A stretch of 64,000 bases of DNA from Oscillatoria sp. FACHB-1407 (GCF_014697545.1 NZ_JACJSA010000019.1:106179-170178); one strand, 5' to 3'. Positions 32,341 through 42,697 are shown, counted from the stretch's first letter. Notes: a model not told the origin generated them from the sequence alone. Numbers and translations are program-made.

Positions 32341-34034
32341 TGCTAGCCTCCACTTCTAAGCATTCTAATGCTCTCAAGTCCGCTTCATTCAAACCCTCTA
32401 CTTTCACGTCTTATTCCTCTCCACTTCAGTCTGATTTAAGTCAACACAACAGCGACAGCGTTTCCAAAGCCCGATCGCCCTTTAGACGGGCTTCCTCTAG
32501 CCGAGATTTGGGCAACACTCGTGGCGGTGCGCTCAATTTAGGGTCATTGAAAAATCGCATTCTCACTGATGGAGTTGGTGGTGCAGGCGATCGCAGTGAT
32601 TTTGCGAGATTTACTGTGACAGGTCGGCAAAACTTGCGTTTGTCGCTTCGAGGCATGACTGCCAATGCCGATGTGCAACTGTTTAATCAAGCGGGGGTGG
32701 CGATCGCAGGTTCCTATCAAAAGGGTGCAGCGGCAGACAGAATCAACTGTGATCTAGAAGCCGGAACTTATTATGTACGAGTGTTTTCGACGAGTGGCAG
32801 AACAAACTACAATCTCAGCCTCTCAACTCGTCGTCTGAGCAACGTCTCTACGATGGCTGATAACCCTGCCCCTACGGGAAATCGAGCAGACTGGACAGTG
32901 ATGGTTTACATGTCATCCGACGATCTGGAAAGCTACACCATCGAGGATTTCCGCGAGATGGCAAGCATCGGTTCCACCAGCAACGTCAATATTGTGTTGC
33001 AATACGATCGCACGGCTGCCGACCACCCCAAATTCATAAAAGGACAAGCCACCGACGACACTCGTTATGGCAACTGGACAGATACTCGGCGTGGGTTGGT
33101 CAGCTATGGCAGTACCCCTGGCAGACATTGGGGCACCAGCATTGGCGAAGCAAACATGGGCGATGCGAATACGCTCCGCAACTTTCTCGACTGGAGTATG
33201 TCCAACTATCAAGCCGACAACTACGCTCTAATCGTTTGGGGACATGGTTCCGGGACTGAAGTGGCATTTGACGACATCACCAATGATGCGCTTAGTGCCA
33301 ATGAGTTCAACAGCGTGCTGGGTGGCTTGTCTGACACGATCGACTTAGTTGGCATGGATGCCTGCCTGATGGGAACCGTGGAATTCGCTCACGCAATTAG
33401 AGACAATGCCTCTGTCTTTGTGGGTTCCCAAGAAAATATTCCGGGCACCAGTTGGGACTACGCTACAACCTTGCAAGATCTGGTAGCGAACCCTGCTATG
33501 ACCGCCTCACAATTTGGCAGCAGCATTGTTAACCGTTATGCTCAAACCTACCCTCTCAACATTGAATATCCTGTAGATGAAAAAGATCTAGAGACCCTCT
33601 CGGCGATCGACTTAACTGCGATGCGTGATAGCAATCCTTTCAACCTCTCCAGTGCATTAAGCGATTTTGCTAATGCTGTCATGTATACCGCTACTGACTC
33701 TGACCTCCAGGCTTTGGGGTCAACCCGCAATACTTACTCCAATCAGTATGGCGAAGGTAGTTTTCCTGACTATGTGGATATTGGTCATCTCTTCTCAAAC
33801 GTGGTGAACAATAGCTGGATTTCAACCGACATTCGAGCAGCGGCTCAAGATGTGCTGACGGCTTACACCAACACGATCATCAGCAACTTTACAGCGACCG
33901 CAGATCGGAGCACTGGGTTGTCGATCTATTTCTCAGCACGGGGTAAATATCCCAGTTCCAATCACTTAGAAGTAACTTCTAATTTTGTCAACGACACTCT
34001 CTGGGATAACTTCCTGGCATGGGAAGACTGGTAA
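32340..34034 (+). CDS. Clostripain-type (C11) cysteine protease with pre-peptidase domain
   Basis: 564 residues. There is no classical signal peptide in the Ser-rich N-terminus. A PPC-like beta domain lies at about 60-160 (FTVTGRQNLRLSLRGMTANA then LEAGTYYVRVFSTSGRTNYN). Then comes a C11 peptidase domain: DWTVMVYMSSDDLESYTIED, catalytic His in YALIVWGHGSGTEVAFDD (about 300) and Cys in LVGMDACLMGTVEFAHAI (about 340), then SQENIPGTSWDYATTL. C11 enzymes cleave after Arg or Lys and self-activate. It is probably exported by the PPC-associated route or acts in the envelope; this is inference. A strong terminator follows. Confidence 0.88.
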   Translation: MLASTSKHSNALKSASFKPSTFTSYSSPLQSDLSQHNSDSVSKARSPFRRASSSRDLGNTRGGALNLGSLKNRILTDGVGGAGDRSDFARFTVTGRQNLRLSLRGMTANADVQLFNQAGVAIAGSYQKGAAADRINCDLEAGTYYVRVFSTSGRTNYNLSLSTRRLSNVSTMADNPAPTGNRADWTVMVYMSSDDLESYTIEDFREMASIGSTSNVNIVLQYDRTAADHPKFIKGQATDDTRYGNWTDTRRGLVSYGSTPGRHWGTSIGEANMGDANTLRNFLDWSMSNYQADNYALIVWGHGSGTEVAFDDITNDALSANEFNSVLGGLSDTIDLVGMDACLMGTVEFAHAIRDNASVFVGSQENIPGTSWDYATTLQDLVANPAMTASQFGSSIVNRYAQTYPLNIEYPVDEKDLETLSAIDLTAMRDSNPFNLSSALSDFANAVMYTATDSDLQALGSTRNTYSNQYGEGSFPDYVDIGHLFSNVVNNSWISTDIRAAAQDVLTAYTNTIISNFTATADRSTGLSIYFSARGKYPSSNHLEVTSNFVNDTLWDNFLAWEDW

Positions 34035-34070
34035 TGGTTGAACCCAGTCAAGTTTGCTAGCGCAGGAGAC

Positions 34071-34104
34071 AGAGATAGGATTTGCAGCATCCTATCTCTT
34101 TTTT
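34071..34104 (+). terminator. Factor-independent terminator after the C11 protease gene
   Basis: A perfect 11-bp stem, AGAGATAGGAT (34071-34081) and ATCCTATCTCT (34089-34099), with a 7-nt loop and a run of six T. It serves the plus-strand protease gene and overlaps the 3' end of the convergent AraC gene by 2 bp. Confidence 0.85.
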
Positions 34105-35047
34105 ATGGCGATCGATATTGCCCCGGTGTGACCCCAATCATCCGCTTAAATTGGCGGGTGAGGTGGCTCTGATCCGCAAAACCTGTGACATGGGCGACTT
34201 CACGAATGGGTTGTCCCTGCACCAGTAATTTCTTTGCCTGCCGAAAGCGAACCTGGTTGAGATATTCGTGAGGTGGCAAACCGACCTGTTTGCGGAAGGT
34301 GCGGAGTAGATGAAACGGGCTAAGGTGAGCGATCGCCGCTAGCGTTTCGAGGCTCACATTTTCGGTGTAGTGGGTTTCCAAATATTCTCGTGCGATTTGA
34401 ATGGCACGGGATTCATTGCCGATCGCTTTGAGGGTAGGGCGATCGCCCCCATGCCGCCAAACCAATTGGCTAAATGTCCATAAAAAACGGGAGTCCTGTT
34501 CCAACTGAGGAGCCTGTTCCTCTAGAGCCACATGCAGTCGCAGCATCAACCCAGTCAGATATTCATCCTGCACCACTGGATTGGGGAAGTAGGGAATGCT
34601 GGCATCATGATCCGCGAGTTGTGAAGCGGCCTGTTGCAGCAACCGCACGTCAGGATACAACATTCGATAGGTCCAACCTACATCCGTGGCGGCGTGCCCT
34701 GTGTGCACCTCACCGGGGTTAATCATGGCAATCGTACCCGCGATCGCCACATGGGTTTCTCCCCGATAGTCAAACTCTTCTGCCCCTTGCTGAATCACAC
34801 CAATGGCAAAGGTGTCGTGGGTGTGGCGACCAAAGGAATGGGTGATGTAACGGGCACGCAGCAACTCAACATCGTGTTCCTGAGACAACTCATGATTTGA
34901 GGAACTGCGCCATCGCCAAAATTTGACCTGTTCTCGTTGTTTTTCCATCTTGCAGTTGGTGCCCCCATCGGTTTGAGAACCAAGTCTTGGAGAATGTGCC
35001 TCACCCTCGATGTCGATCCTTTCACAGGACGACAAAACTGCATTCAT
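34103..35047 (-). CDS. AraC-family transcriptional regulator
   Basis: 314 residues. The N-terminal cupin-type sensor domain (about 60-190) includes HSFGRHTHDTFAIGVIQQGA and TIAMINPGEVHTGHAATDVG, features of the AraC ligand-binding subgroup that senses small molecules. The C-terminal double HTH (about 225-310) has NVSLETLAAIAHLSPFHLLR and REVAHVTGFADQSHLTRQFK, ending GVTPGQYRSP. ATG at 35047 or, 33 codons later, MEKQREQV. It stands between the protease and the UbiH-type gene with 52 bp to the latter; a target is not evident. Confidence 0.85.
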   Translation of the reverse strand: MNAVLSSCERIDIEGEAHSPRLGSQTDGGTNCKMEKQREQVKFWRWRSSSNHELSQEHDVELLRARYITHSFGRHTHDTFAIGVIQQGAEEFDYRGETHVAIAGTIAMINPGEVHTGHAATDVGWTYRMLYPDVRLLQQAASQLADHDASIPYFPNPVVQDEYLTGLMLRLHVALEEQAPQLEQDSRFLWTFSQLVWRHGGDRPTLKAIGNESRAIQIAREYLETHYTENVSLETLAAIAHLSPFHLLRTFRKQVGLPPHEYLNQVRFRQAKKLLVQGQPIREVAHVTGFADQSHLTRQFKRMIGVTPGQYRSP

Positions 35048-35099
35048 CCAATGGAGTGAAGATGGGCAACTATCTCTTTTTCCTTTACCTTCTGCCTGA

Positions 35100-36305
35100 T
35101 CAACGTTTTGCCAGAGCCGGGGTACGTCCCATGAGTCCTGTCATCAGACGGAGAGCGATAAACCGCAACGGACGCACCGATCGCATCACACGCAAGCCCA
35201 ATCGCCGCAGGATAACCAACGGCAACCACTGATTTGAGAAGCAGCGATCGAGAAAGTCGGTAAAGCCCAAAATGGTGAGGTTTTCCAGTTTGCGCCAACC
35301 TTCATAGCGTTTCAGGACTCGCAAACTACCCAGATCTTCCTGCCGTTGCAGAGCCGTTTTGAGCACATCTGCCAGGGCTGCCACATCACGAATCCCCATG
35401 TTTAGACCCTGCCCACCCACCGGATGGCAACAGTGCGCCGCATCACCCACCAGTGCCAATCGAGGACGTACATAGCGATCGCTCTGCATCAGTTGCACCG
35501 GGAACAGGAGGCGATCGCCCTCCAACACCAAACGCCCCAACTGCCCATCGTAGCGGCGATTTAACTCAGCCAAAAACTGCTCGTTATCCACTGCCATCCA
35601 GGCTTTGGCTTCGGCGTGGGGAGCCGTTAACACAATCTGAGCACGGTTGTCAGGCAATGGCAGAGTGGCAAAGGGACCACTCGTCCAGAAGTGCTCGCGG
35701 GCAATGTCTCCGTGTGGTTTTTCCGGGCGAATGACGGCTGTAATGCACGACTGCCAATATTGCCAACCATGGGTGTCAATCCCTGCTTGTTGACGCAGGG
35801 GCGATCGCGATCCATCGGCTGCAACTAGCAACCGGGCTGTGATGCGGCGTTCGGTTCCAGCAACACCAACAGTCAACTGCACAGATTCAGGGCGATAGTC
35901 TGCCTCAAGTACTTCAGCCGGGCACAACCAATCGACGTTCGTCGCTTGCTCCAGGCGATCGTACAGGGCTTTGAGAAGAACGTGATGTTCCGCGACATAG
36001 CCCAACGCCGGAGTCCCCAAATCCTGTGGGTGCAAATTCACCACCGCAGGATGAAACTCATCGGCAAGGCGAATCTGGCGAAACGTAGTAATGTGTGGCA
36101 GAATCGCATCCCACACACCCAATCCACTGAAGATACGGCTCGACATCAGGGTGATGTGATAGGCTCTTCGATGCTTGAGACTGACTTCCCGGGGCTTTGC
36201 CTCAATCAATGCAATCCGCAAACCCGTATGTTGCAACGCACACGCCAGTGTTAGCCCGACAATGCCACCCCCTGCGATCGCCACATCGTAATCTAATGCC
36301 ATCAT
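35100..36305 (-). CDS. UbiH/COQ6-family FAD-dependent hydroxylase
   Basis: 401 residues. FAD-binding motifs of the UbiH/UbiF/VisC group: YDVAIAGGGIVGLTLACALQ (GxGxxG), LLVAADGSRSPLRQQAG (DG motif) and PRLALVGDAAHCCHPVGGQG then LNMGIRDVAAL (GD motif). Cyanobacteria lack ubiquinone but carry such monooxygenases, thought to act on quinone or carotenoid-type rings; substrate unknown. The C-terminal tail has two amphipathic stretches that could touch the membrane. ATG at 36305 or the next codon. Confidence 0.85.
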   Translation of the reverse strand: MMALDYDVAIAGGGIVGLTLACALQHTGLRIALIEAKPREVSLKHRRAYHITLMSSRIFSGLGVWDAILPHITTFRQIRLADEFHPAVVNLHPQDLGTPALGYVAEHHVLLKALYDRLEQATNVDWLCPAEVLEADYRPESVQLTVGVAGTERRITARLLVAADGSRSPLRQQAGIDTHGWQYWQSCITAVIRPEKPHGDIAREHFWTSGPFATLPLPDNRAQIVLTAPHAEAKAWMAVDNEQFLAELNRRYDGQLGRLVLEGDRLLFPVQLMQSDRYVRPRLALVGDAAHCCHPVGGQGLNMGIRDVAALADVLKTALQRQEDLGSLRVLKRYEGWRKLENLTILGFTDFLDRCFSNQWLPLVILRRLGLRVMRSVRPLRFIALRLMTGLMGRTPALAKR

Positions 36306-36524
36306 CCCACCATTAAAATTTAGAGAGAGCCTCTAGGTACTTCTACTTTTATTCTGACGCGATCGCTCAACAGGATCAAGCTTGACTATCCGGATTCATC
36401 CTGGGTTTGGGGGAGTGTCTTGAAAGGGGTTGCCATTGTTTGACTTGCCCCCTGAAAATTGGTTTGCCCTGAACGTTAGTTAGTCCTGAACGTTAGTTAT
36501 TCCTAAACATTGGTTTGAACTTAT

Positions 36525-37481
36525 ATGAGTAATACCCCTGAAAACGTTGATCATGCTGCACTCGATCGAGCAGTTAGCGATTACGAACTGATTCTAGAAA
36601 ATCGCGATCGCTTAGTGCGTGCTTACAACGATCTGGGGATTACATTTTTTCAGCAGGGACAATTCGATCAAGCCGTTCAAAATTTTGAATACATCCTCAA
36701 TGTCACACCCCCATTGCCTCGACTTGAGATCGCGAAAGTTTATTTCAATCTGGCACTGGTTGTTGCAAAACAAGGAAACGCAGAGCAAAGTACTCGTTAT
36801 TTACAACAAGCATTAGAACAGGATGAGACATTTGAACCTGCCAAACTAGAGCTTTCAAGACAACAATATGATGCTGAAGTTCGTGCTAAAAACTATCAAT
36901 TTACACAGGATTGGTTTAGCCGAAATCTCCTCATTTGGCAGGAATATCTACATCCGTTTATTGGACAGCCCAATCTGGCTTTTTTGGAAGTGGGTTCCTG
37001 GGAGGGACGAGCCACCTGTTGGTTACTCGATCGCGTCTTAACCGATGCATCTGTCTCAATCACCTGTGTTGACACCTTCGCGGGAGGTGGGGAATATCAA
37101 GGAATGGATGACCATTACATCCAATCGATCGAAGCCCGATTTGATAGCAATATTGCCAAAACTGGGGCTGCTTCTAAAGTCAAAAAAGTGGTCGGAGAAT
37201 CTCAAATCGTATTGCGATCGCTTCCTTTTGATACCTACGATTTCATCTATATTGATGGCTCCCATGAACCCAGCGATGTGTTAATAGATGCAGTGCTATG
37301 TTGGGGTTTATTAAAGGAGAATGGCATCCTCATTTTTGATGATTACGACTTCCCCCTCCGCAATCCCAATTACCGAACTGATATCGGCATCAATGCATTT
37401 CTCGATGTCTTTGACAGCAAAATCAAAATCTTGCTGCAATCTCATCAAGTGGTGATTCAAAAAATTAGAAATCATAGCTGA
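36525..37481 (+). CDS. TPR + class I methyltransferase protein
   Basis: 318 residues. The N-terminal 120 hold two or three TPR helices pairs (RAYNDLGITFFQQGQFDQAV, KVYFNLALVVAKQGNAEQST). The C-terminal 190 have an SAM-dependent methyltransferase fold of the Methyltransf_24 type: AFLEVGSWEGRATCWLLDRV (motif I), VDTFAGGGEYQGMD, then YDFIYIDGSHEPSDVLID and GILIFDDYDFPL. The YIDGSH and DD pair are usual for this group, which methylates sugars or small molecules. The start is ATG 36525. Stand-alone gene. Confidence 0.85.
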   Translation: MSNTPENVDHAALDRAVSDYELILENRDRLVRAYNDLGITFFQQGQFDQAVQNFEYILNVTPPLPRLEIAKVYFNLALVVAKQGNAEQSTRYLQQALEQDETFEPAKLELSRQQYDAEVRAKNYQFTQDWFSRNLLIWQEYLHPFIGQPNLAFLEVGSWEGRATCWLLDRVLTDASVSITCVDTFAGGGEYQGMDDHYIQSIEARFDSNIAKTGAASKVKKVVGESQIVLRSLPFDTYDFIYIDGSHEPSDVLIDAVLCWGLLKENGILIFDDYDFPLRNPNYRTDIGINAFLDVFDSKIKILLQSHQVVIQKIRNHS

Positions 37482-37499
37482 TGCATAAACAAAGTTTTC

Positions 37500-37580
37500 G
37501 ATCCCCCTAAATCCCCCTTTTTAAGGGGGACTTCAGTCTCTTGCCGGGTTCCCCCCGTTTTCAAGGGGGGTAAGGAAGGA
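37500..37580. repeat. Paired G/C hairpins (AATCCCCC...GGGGGACTT family)
   Basis: Two adjacent inverted repeats: CCCCCTT-TTT-AAGGGGG around 37513-37530 and CCCCCCGTTTTCAAGGGGGG-like around 37550-37570. This is a repeat seen often in cyanobacterial spacers and may also terminate the preceding methyltransferase gene. Confidence 0.6.
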
Positions 37581-37662
37581 TCAAGCAATATCAACTGTTC
37601 TAGACCTTAATATTTACTTTATAAATTAGCTCTTAGACAATGACGCAAGGAATCGTGTTACG

Positions 37663-38028
37663 TTAATCCGGTTTACGGATTTTGAAGGAAATTGGTTTCT
37701 GCACCGAGGTCGGCAGATTAAATTTCGGCAATTCGGGGCTGCGCCGGGGGGGTTGAACCGGGGTTGGGTCAGGGATCACTTTCACCGTTGTCTGTTGCGG
37801 CTGCACTTTTTGAGTATGTTGCACCGCAGACTTGGGCCTAGAGGACTGCAACGAAGGGGCGTGGGGCGATCGCCACGGCAGGTTAATCCGCTTGCCACGA
37901 TTGGACGCGACTGCCAATAACAGCCCCGCCGCTACAAACAGGGGTATGGGCAAATCAACCCCTTGAAAAAACAGAAACCACTCCGCGATCGCCAAAACCA
38001 TAATGAAGAATCCACTTCCAATCAGCAT
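37663..38028 (-). CDS. Small membrane protein with basic proline-rich tail
   Basis: 121 residues: two short membrane helices (about 3-22 and 26-42, LIGSGFFIMVLAIAEWFLFF and PIPLFVAAGLLLAV), then a basic, Pro/Gln-rich cytosolic tail ending SVQKPISFKIRKPD. Not recognised. It is conserved-looking in composition but could be lineage-specific. Confidence 0.5.
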   Translation of the reverse strand: MLIGSGFFIMVLAIAEWFLFFQGVDLPIPLFVAAGLLLAVASNRGKRINLPWRSPHAPSLQSSRPKSAVQHTQKVQPQQTTVKVIPDPTPVQPPRRSPELPKFNLPTSVQKPISFKIRKPD

Positions 38029-38229
38029 CCACTCGCGATTGGTGCTTTAATAGTACAAATGTTACTGCTTGAATTCCCTTTTCCCAAGAGAAAAGTTAAG
38101 GAGATCTGAAATTGGTGAACCCTATTTCTTGGATCGCCTTATAACTGGCAGGATACTCGATATCAGCGAATTTGCACCGGGTATTTCTCAAGTGGCGATT
38201 TACCCATCTGCCAAAATCCATTAAGCTGC

Positions 38230-40989
38230 ATGGAAATTCTCTCTGTCACCCTCAAAAACTTCAAATCTCACAGCGATCGCCACTTCCTCTTTCAACTGGG
38301 CACAAACGCCATTTGTGGAGAAAACGGAGCGGGCAAAACCAGCATTTTAGAGGCGATCGCCTGGACGCTGTTTAACTACAGGGGTGCCTACAAAAATGAG
38401 GACATGATTCGCAATGGGGCGAGTAGTGCTCAAGCCAGTGTGTCGTTTGTGTCGAGTCGAGATGGGCGCACCTACAGCGTTCAACGATGCACCACCAAGG
38501 GCTACACCATTTATGACCCACAGCTCGATCAGCGGCTAGACTACAAACACATTGACGAGGAGGTTATGCCCTGGTTGCGGCAACACCTGGGAGTCGCACC
38601 CGGAACTGATTTGGGAAAACTCTTTGCGAATACGATCGGTGTTCCCCAAGGAACGTTTACAGCTGCTTTTTTAGAAACAACTGAGAACCGCAAAAAAGTA
38701 TTTGATGCTGTTCTTAAAGTTGAAGAATACAAGCAAGTTTACGCCAAATTGGGTTCGCTCAAGACCTACAGCGAAGCTCAAGTTGAGCAGTTAGAACAGG
38801 CGATCGCGAAGTACACCGAAGACCTCTCTAACTGGGAGGTAGTTCACCAAAGACACACAGAGTTGCAGGCAGAGATCACCCAGGATGAGACAAAACTGCA
38901 AACTTTACAGCTTGAATTAGCGAAGCTGCACGCCGAAAAAACAGCACTGGCAACACAAGTACAACAGATTCAACAATTAGAAGCGCAGTTAAAACAGGTC
39001 ACCGCTCAAATTGAGGGTCAACAGCGGACAAGCCATATCTTAGAAGAGGCAGTTGAGCGGGCAAAACAAGCGGTTGCCATTTGTGAGACGCATCAAGCTG
39101 GATATCAAGCGTTTTTACAGGCTGAGGCGGCTTTGCAAGAGTGCGATCGCCAAACCAAGCAACGTCAAACGCTATTAAAACAGCGCGAAAAGCAACACAA
39201 GCTCTTATCAGACCGTCATACCGAATTAACTCGTCTCACCGTGCAGTTAGAGGGTTTGCAACGAGCAGAAGCCGAGATTGCCCAACTACAACCCCTCCTT
39301 CAACAGCAGGTCGAGTTGGAGCAGCAACAAGCTGCGATCGCTGATCATCTGCAACAACTACAAACCTGTCGATTAGAGCAGCAAACCATCGCCAAACAAC
39401 TGACTAAAGCTCAAACGGACGGAACCCGCCTAGCCAAGGACATCGAGCGACTCCAGAGCTTAGCCGACACGGTCGATCAGATTGAGGAATGGGAACACAA
39501 ACGCGATCGCCTGCAAGAGCAGTTGAGTCGCATCGAAGCGGCTAAGCAATTTGAAGCCGATCTGCGGCAGTTAGTTCAGATAGCGCAAGACAAGCGCGAT
39601 CGCCACCATACTCAAGCAAAGGAAGCGTTAGCCATCTTGCAGCAGATGCAAGCCAGTGTGCCGTTATTAGCGACCCATTCTGTCGATTCGGCGTTAGCAG
39701 CCATTCAAGCTGGGGTTGACCTCAACAGCGAGTTATTACAGGCGTTGCAGGAAATTCTGGCAGATCTGTCGGAGCAAACCTCCGTCGCCAAGTTAAAGCA
39801 GCAGTCCTACGACCTCAAGCTCAAACTCGAAGCCGCTTATCGCCATCAAGCCGAATATGCCAGCTTAAACACTAAGCTAGAGCAGCAGACCCAACTCAAC
39901 CAGGACATTGCTCAACTGCAAACCCGCATTCAGCAATTGGAAGGAATGCTCTCAACTGAGGCAGGTTGGCAAGAACGGCGATCGCACCTGAATCAACAAC
40001 TGACCCAACTGGGCGATCCCCGCAGTCGTCAGCACCTCTTAACCCAACAGTTACAGCAACAAGCCCAGATTCAAGCGCAGTACGCCCAACTTCAACAAAT
40101 TCAAGCCTCGATTCAGCAGGCGATCGCTGACTTAGACAGCAACCTTGAGCAATTTGCTGATTTAGACGACCGTATCGAGCAGCAAAAGCAACTACGGCAG
40201 GTCAATCAATCCAGCCATTTGACCTATGTGCAATATCAAAAGGATGCCGCTAGCCTGCCGCAACGGATCGCAGAATGGCAAACAGCGATCGCCCAGGTGC
40301 AACAGTTGCAAGCCCATCAGCAAACTCTCACCGCCGAATACGATCAGCTTCAGCAAAACTACGACCCGCAACATTGGCAACAGGTTGAAACGGCTTATGC
40401 CGAAACTCGCAGCCAGGTCGATCGCATCCAGGGTAGCCTGCCCCAACAACGCAAGTTATTAGCCGAGTTAGAGCAACAGTTGACCCACTTGAAGGCGATC
40501 GCTGAAGAGCGCGATCGCACCCAACTTGAACTCAAGCAAGCCGAGCGCAACAAACGCTTCATCAAATTTGCCCGCGATGCCTACAAAAAAGCGGGTCCTC
40601 GAATTACAGAACGCTATGTGCAAAACATCTCCCACGAAGCCGACAAGCTATTCCGGGAGCTGATGAACCGACCCAACGTTGCTCTGGAATGGACTCGCGA
40701 CTACGAAATCATCGTGCAGGAAGGAGCACACACCCGACGATTCATCAACCTTTCTGGCGGTGAACAAATGTGTGCTGCACTGGCAGTGCGCCTCGCCCTG
40801 CTGCGTGTCCTGGCTGATATTGATATCGCCTTCTTTGACGAACCCACCACCAACATGGATCGTCCCCGTCGAGAATCATTGGCAGAGGCGATCGCCAACA
40901 TCAGAACCTTCCGTCAACTATTCGTCATTAGCCACGATGACACCTTCGAGAAGGTGACAGAAAACGTCATTCTCGTACAGCGGGAATAA
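38230..40989 (+). CDS. sbcC: SbcC/Rad50-like SMC-family ATPase
   Basis: 919 residues. N-terminal Walker A in NAICGENGAGKTSILEAIAW. The middle is two long coiled coils rich in Gln/Leu (about 180-440 and 540-820) with a hinge region but no evident CxxC zinc hook. The C-terminal part has signature NLSGGEQMCAALAVRLALLR and Walker B ADIDIAFFDEPTTNMD, then FVISHDDTFEKV. SbcC with the SbcD nuclease removes hairpins and blocked DNA ends. sbcD is not adjacent. The absence of a CxxC hook and the coil length (shorter than E. coli SbcC at 1048 aa) leave room for another SMC-type role. Confidence 0.8.
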   Translation: MEILSVTLKNFKSHSDRHFLFQLGTNAICGENGAGKTSILEAIAWTLFNYRGAYKNEDMIRNGASSAQASVSFVSSRDGRTYSVQRCTTKGYTIYDPQLDQRLDYKHIDEEVMPWLRQHLGVAPGTDLGKLFANTIGVPQGTFTAAFLETTENRKKVFDAVLKVEEYKQVYAKLGSLKTYSEAQVEQLEQAIAKYTEDLSNWEVVHQRHTELQAEITQDETKLQTLQLELAKLHAEKTALATQVQQIQQLEAQLKQVTAQIEGQQRTSHILEEAVERAKQAVAICETHQAGYQAFLQAEAALQECDRQTKQRQTLLKQREKQHKLLSDRHTELTRLTVQLEGLQRAEAEIAQLQPLLQQQVELEQQQAAIADHLQQLQTCRLEQQTIAKQLTKAQTDGTRLAKDIERLQSLADTVDQIEEWEHKRDRLQEQLSRIEAAKQFEADLRQLVQIAQDKRDRHHTQAKEALAILQQMQASVPLLATHSVDSALAAIQAGVDLNSELLQALQEILADLSEQTSVAKLKQQSYDLKLKLEAAYRHQAEYASLNTKLEQQTQLNQDIAQLQTRIQQLEGMLSTEAGWQERRSHLNQQLTQLGDPRSRQHLLTQQLQQQAQIQAQYAQLQQIQASIQQAIADLDSNLEQFADLDDRIEQQKQLRQVNQSSHLTYVQYQKDAASLPQRIAEWQTAIAQVQQLQAHQQTLTAEYDQLQQNYDPQHWQQVETAYAETRSQVDRIQGSLPQQRKLLAELEQQLTHLKAIAEERDRTQLELKQAERNKRFIKFARDAYKKAGPRITERYVQNISHEADKLFRELMNRPNVALEWTRDYEIIVQEGAHTRRFINLSGGEQMCAALAVRLALLRVLADIDIAFFDEPTTNMDRPRRESLAEAIANIRTFRQLFVISHDDTFEKVTENVILVQRE

Positions 40990-41152
40990 AAGAAGTTAAT
41001 TATTGGTAGCAGTAATAAACCGTTATTAGGGAAATATTTAAAACTTTCCTATCTAACCGCCTTTTCAATAGAACTAAAATGAATTGCAAGCAAACACTAA
41101 ACACTTGTAAACGTATAATTCTTTTAAAAAGACTGATTTGGAAGGATTCATA

Positions 41153-42697
41153 ATGCTGACCCGACTGAAGGTTTCTGGCTTTAAAAATCTCGTCGATGTA
41201 GATGTGCGATTTGGAGCTTTTACCTGTATTGCTGGGGCAAATGGAGTTGGTAAGTCCAACCTTTTTGATGCTATTAGATTTCTAAGTGCATTAGCAGATT
41301 TGCCTTTGATTGAAGCTGCTTTGTCTGTTAGAGATGAAGAAGGAAAAACAGGGGACATACGGAGCCTATTTCATCGAGTAGGTAATACTTACGCTGATGA
41401 AATGTCTTTTGAAGCAGAGATGATTGTACCAGCAGAGGGAGAGGATGATTTAGGACAAAAGGCAAAAGCAAGTATTACTTTTTTACGTTACTCTATTCAG
41501 CTCGCTTATCGTGCTGATAACAGTCTTCGGTCACTGGGAGCCTTAGAAATTCTTAAAGAAGAATTAGTTCATATTAATCGCGGAGATGCAGCTAAACATT
41601 TATTGTTTCCAAACAAGTCTACTACTTGGCGAAAAACAGCAGTAATAGGAGAGCGAAGGGTACCTTACTTTATTTCCACAGAAGGTGAGGATTCTAATAA
41701 AATTATCAAGCTTCATCAGGATGGTGGCAGTAGTGGTAGACCTCTTGCCCGATCAGCAATCAACCTTCCTCGTACAGTTTTATCCGTCACTAATGCTGCT
41801 GAAAGTCCAACTGCTTTGATGGCTCGACGAGAAATGCAATCTTGGCGGTTGCTTCAATTAGAACCATCCTCTTTAAGACAACCTGATGAATTCACTGCCC
41901 CTACTAAACTGGAAACAGATGGTTCACATTTAGCTGCAACGCTCTATCACCTTGCACGACTGAAAAGAAATAAAAATAGGCAGTTGAATGATGATATAAA
42001 CAACCAAGTTTATTACGAAATTGCAAACCGTTTAGCAACCTTGATTAACGATGTGGATAAAGTGTGGGTTGACCGTGATGATCGGCGTGAACTTCTCACT
42101 TTAATGGTGACAAGCCGGGACGGGACCTCCCATCCAGCTAAAGCACTTTCAGATGGAACGATGCGATTTCTAGCATTAGCAGTACTCGCGCTAGACCCAG
42201 AAGCTCAAGGTCTTCTGTGCCTTGAAGAACCAGAAAACGGGATTCATCCAGGAAGAATCCCAAAGATTCTTCAACTTCTTCAAGATATCGCAACCGACAC
42301 AAATGAAGCAGTTGGGCTGGATAATCCTTTACGTCAGGTAATTATTAATACCCACTCACCAGCAGTTGTTATGCAAGTACCTGAAGATAGCCTTCTAATA
42401 GCTGAATTGAGGCAAACAATACGTTCAGGTCAACGCTTTAAACGGGTTTGTTTTGGCTACCTTCCTAATACTTGGCGACAACTCAAAGATCCAAATTCCA
42501 GTGACACAAACATCGTTTCAAAAGGCGAACTTCTTGAATATCTCAATCCGGTTCCTAATGAGGATTTGGAATTTGACAGTAATGGAGATGATACAGATTC
42601 CTCAAAAACAAAGCTGACGAAATCTAAAAAGCGTCGAGTTGTAGATAGGGAAGACCTTCAACTTCTACTGCCGGGCTTTTCTGGGGAACAGCGATGA
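41153..42697 (+). CDS. AAA ATPase (AAA_21/OLD-like), first gene of a two-gene defence-like module
   Basis: 514 residues. Walker A in CIAGANGVGKSNLFDAIRFL, an ABC-like signature ALSDGTMRFLALAVLALD and Walker B LLCLEEPENGIHPGRI, then INTHSPAVVMQVPEDSL (D-loop/H-switch region). This is the ABC-ATPase layout of RloA, AriA and OLD proteins. The C-terminal 80 residues are charged and low-complexity. GGAAGGA seven bases before ATG 41153 fixes the start. The stop overlaps the next gene by 4 bp. Neither gene has a GCGATCGC octamer, and both are A/T-rich, suggesting transfer. Such ATPases in phage defence hold a toxic nuclease partner in check; here that role is inference. Confidence 0.8.
   Translation: MLTRLKVSGFKNLVDVDVRFGAFTCIAGANGVGKSNLFDAIRFLSALADLPLIEAALSVRDEEGKTGDIRSLFHRVGNTYADEMSFEAEMIVPAEGEDDLGQKAKASITFLRYSIQLAYRADNSLRSLGALEILKEELVHINRGDAAKHLLFPNKSTTWRKTAVIGERRVPYFISTEGEDSNKIIKLHQDGGSSGRPLARSAINLPRTVLSVTNAAESPTALMARREMQSWRLLQLEPSSLRQPDEFTAPTKLETDGSHLAATLYHLARLKRNKNRQLNDDINNQVYYEIANRLATLINDVDKVWVDRDDRRELLTLMVTSRDGTSHPAKALSDGTMRFLALAVLALDPEAQGLLCLEEPENGIHPGRIPKILQLLQDIATDTNEAVGLDNPLRQVIINTHSPAVVMQVPEDSLLIAELRQTIRSGQRFKRVCFGYLPNTWRQLKDPNSSDTNIVSKGELLEYLNPVPNEDLEFDSNGDDTDSSKTKLTKSKKRRVVDREDLQLLLPGFSGEQR

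Noticed and set aside
38230..40989. Adding the SbcC-like gene to the neighbouring ATPase/TOPRIM module
   Set aside because: It is 160 bp away, rich in GCGATCGC words unlike the pair, and fits a chromosomal repair gene.
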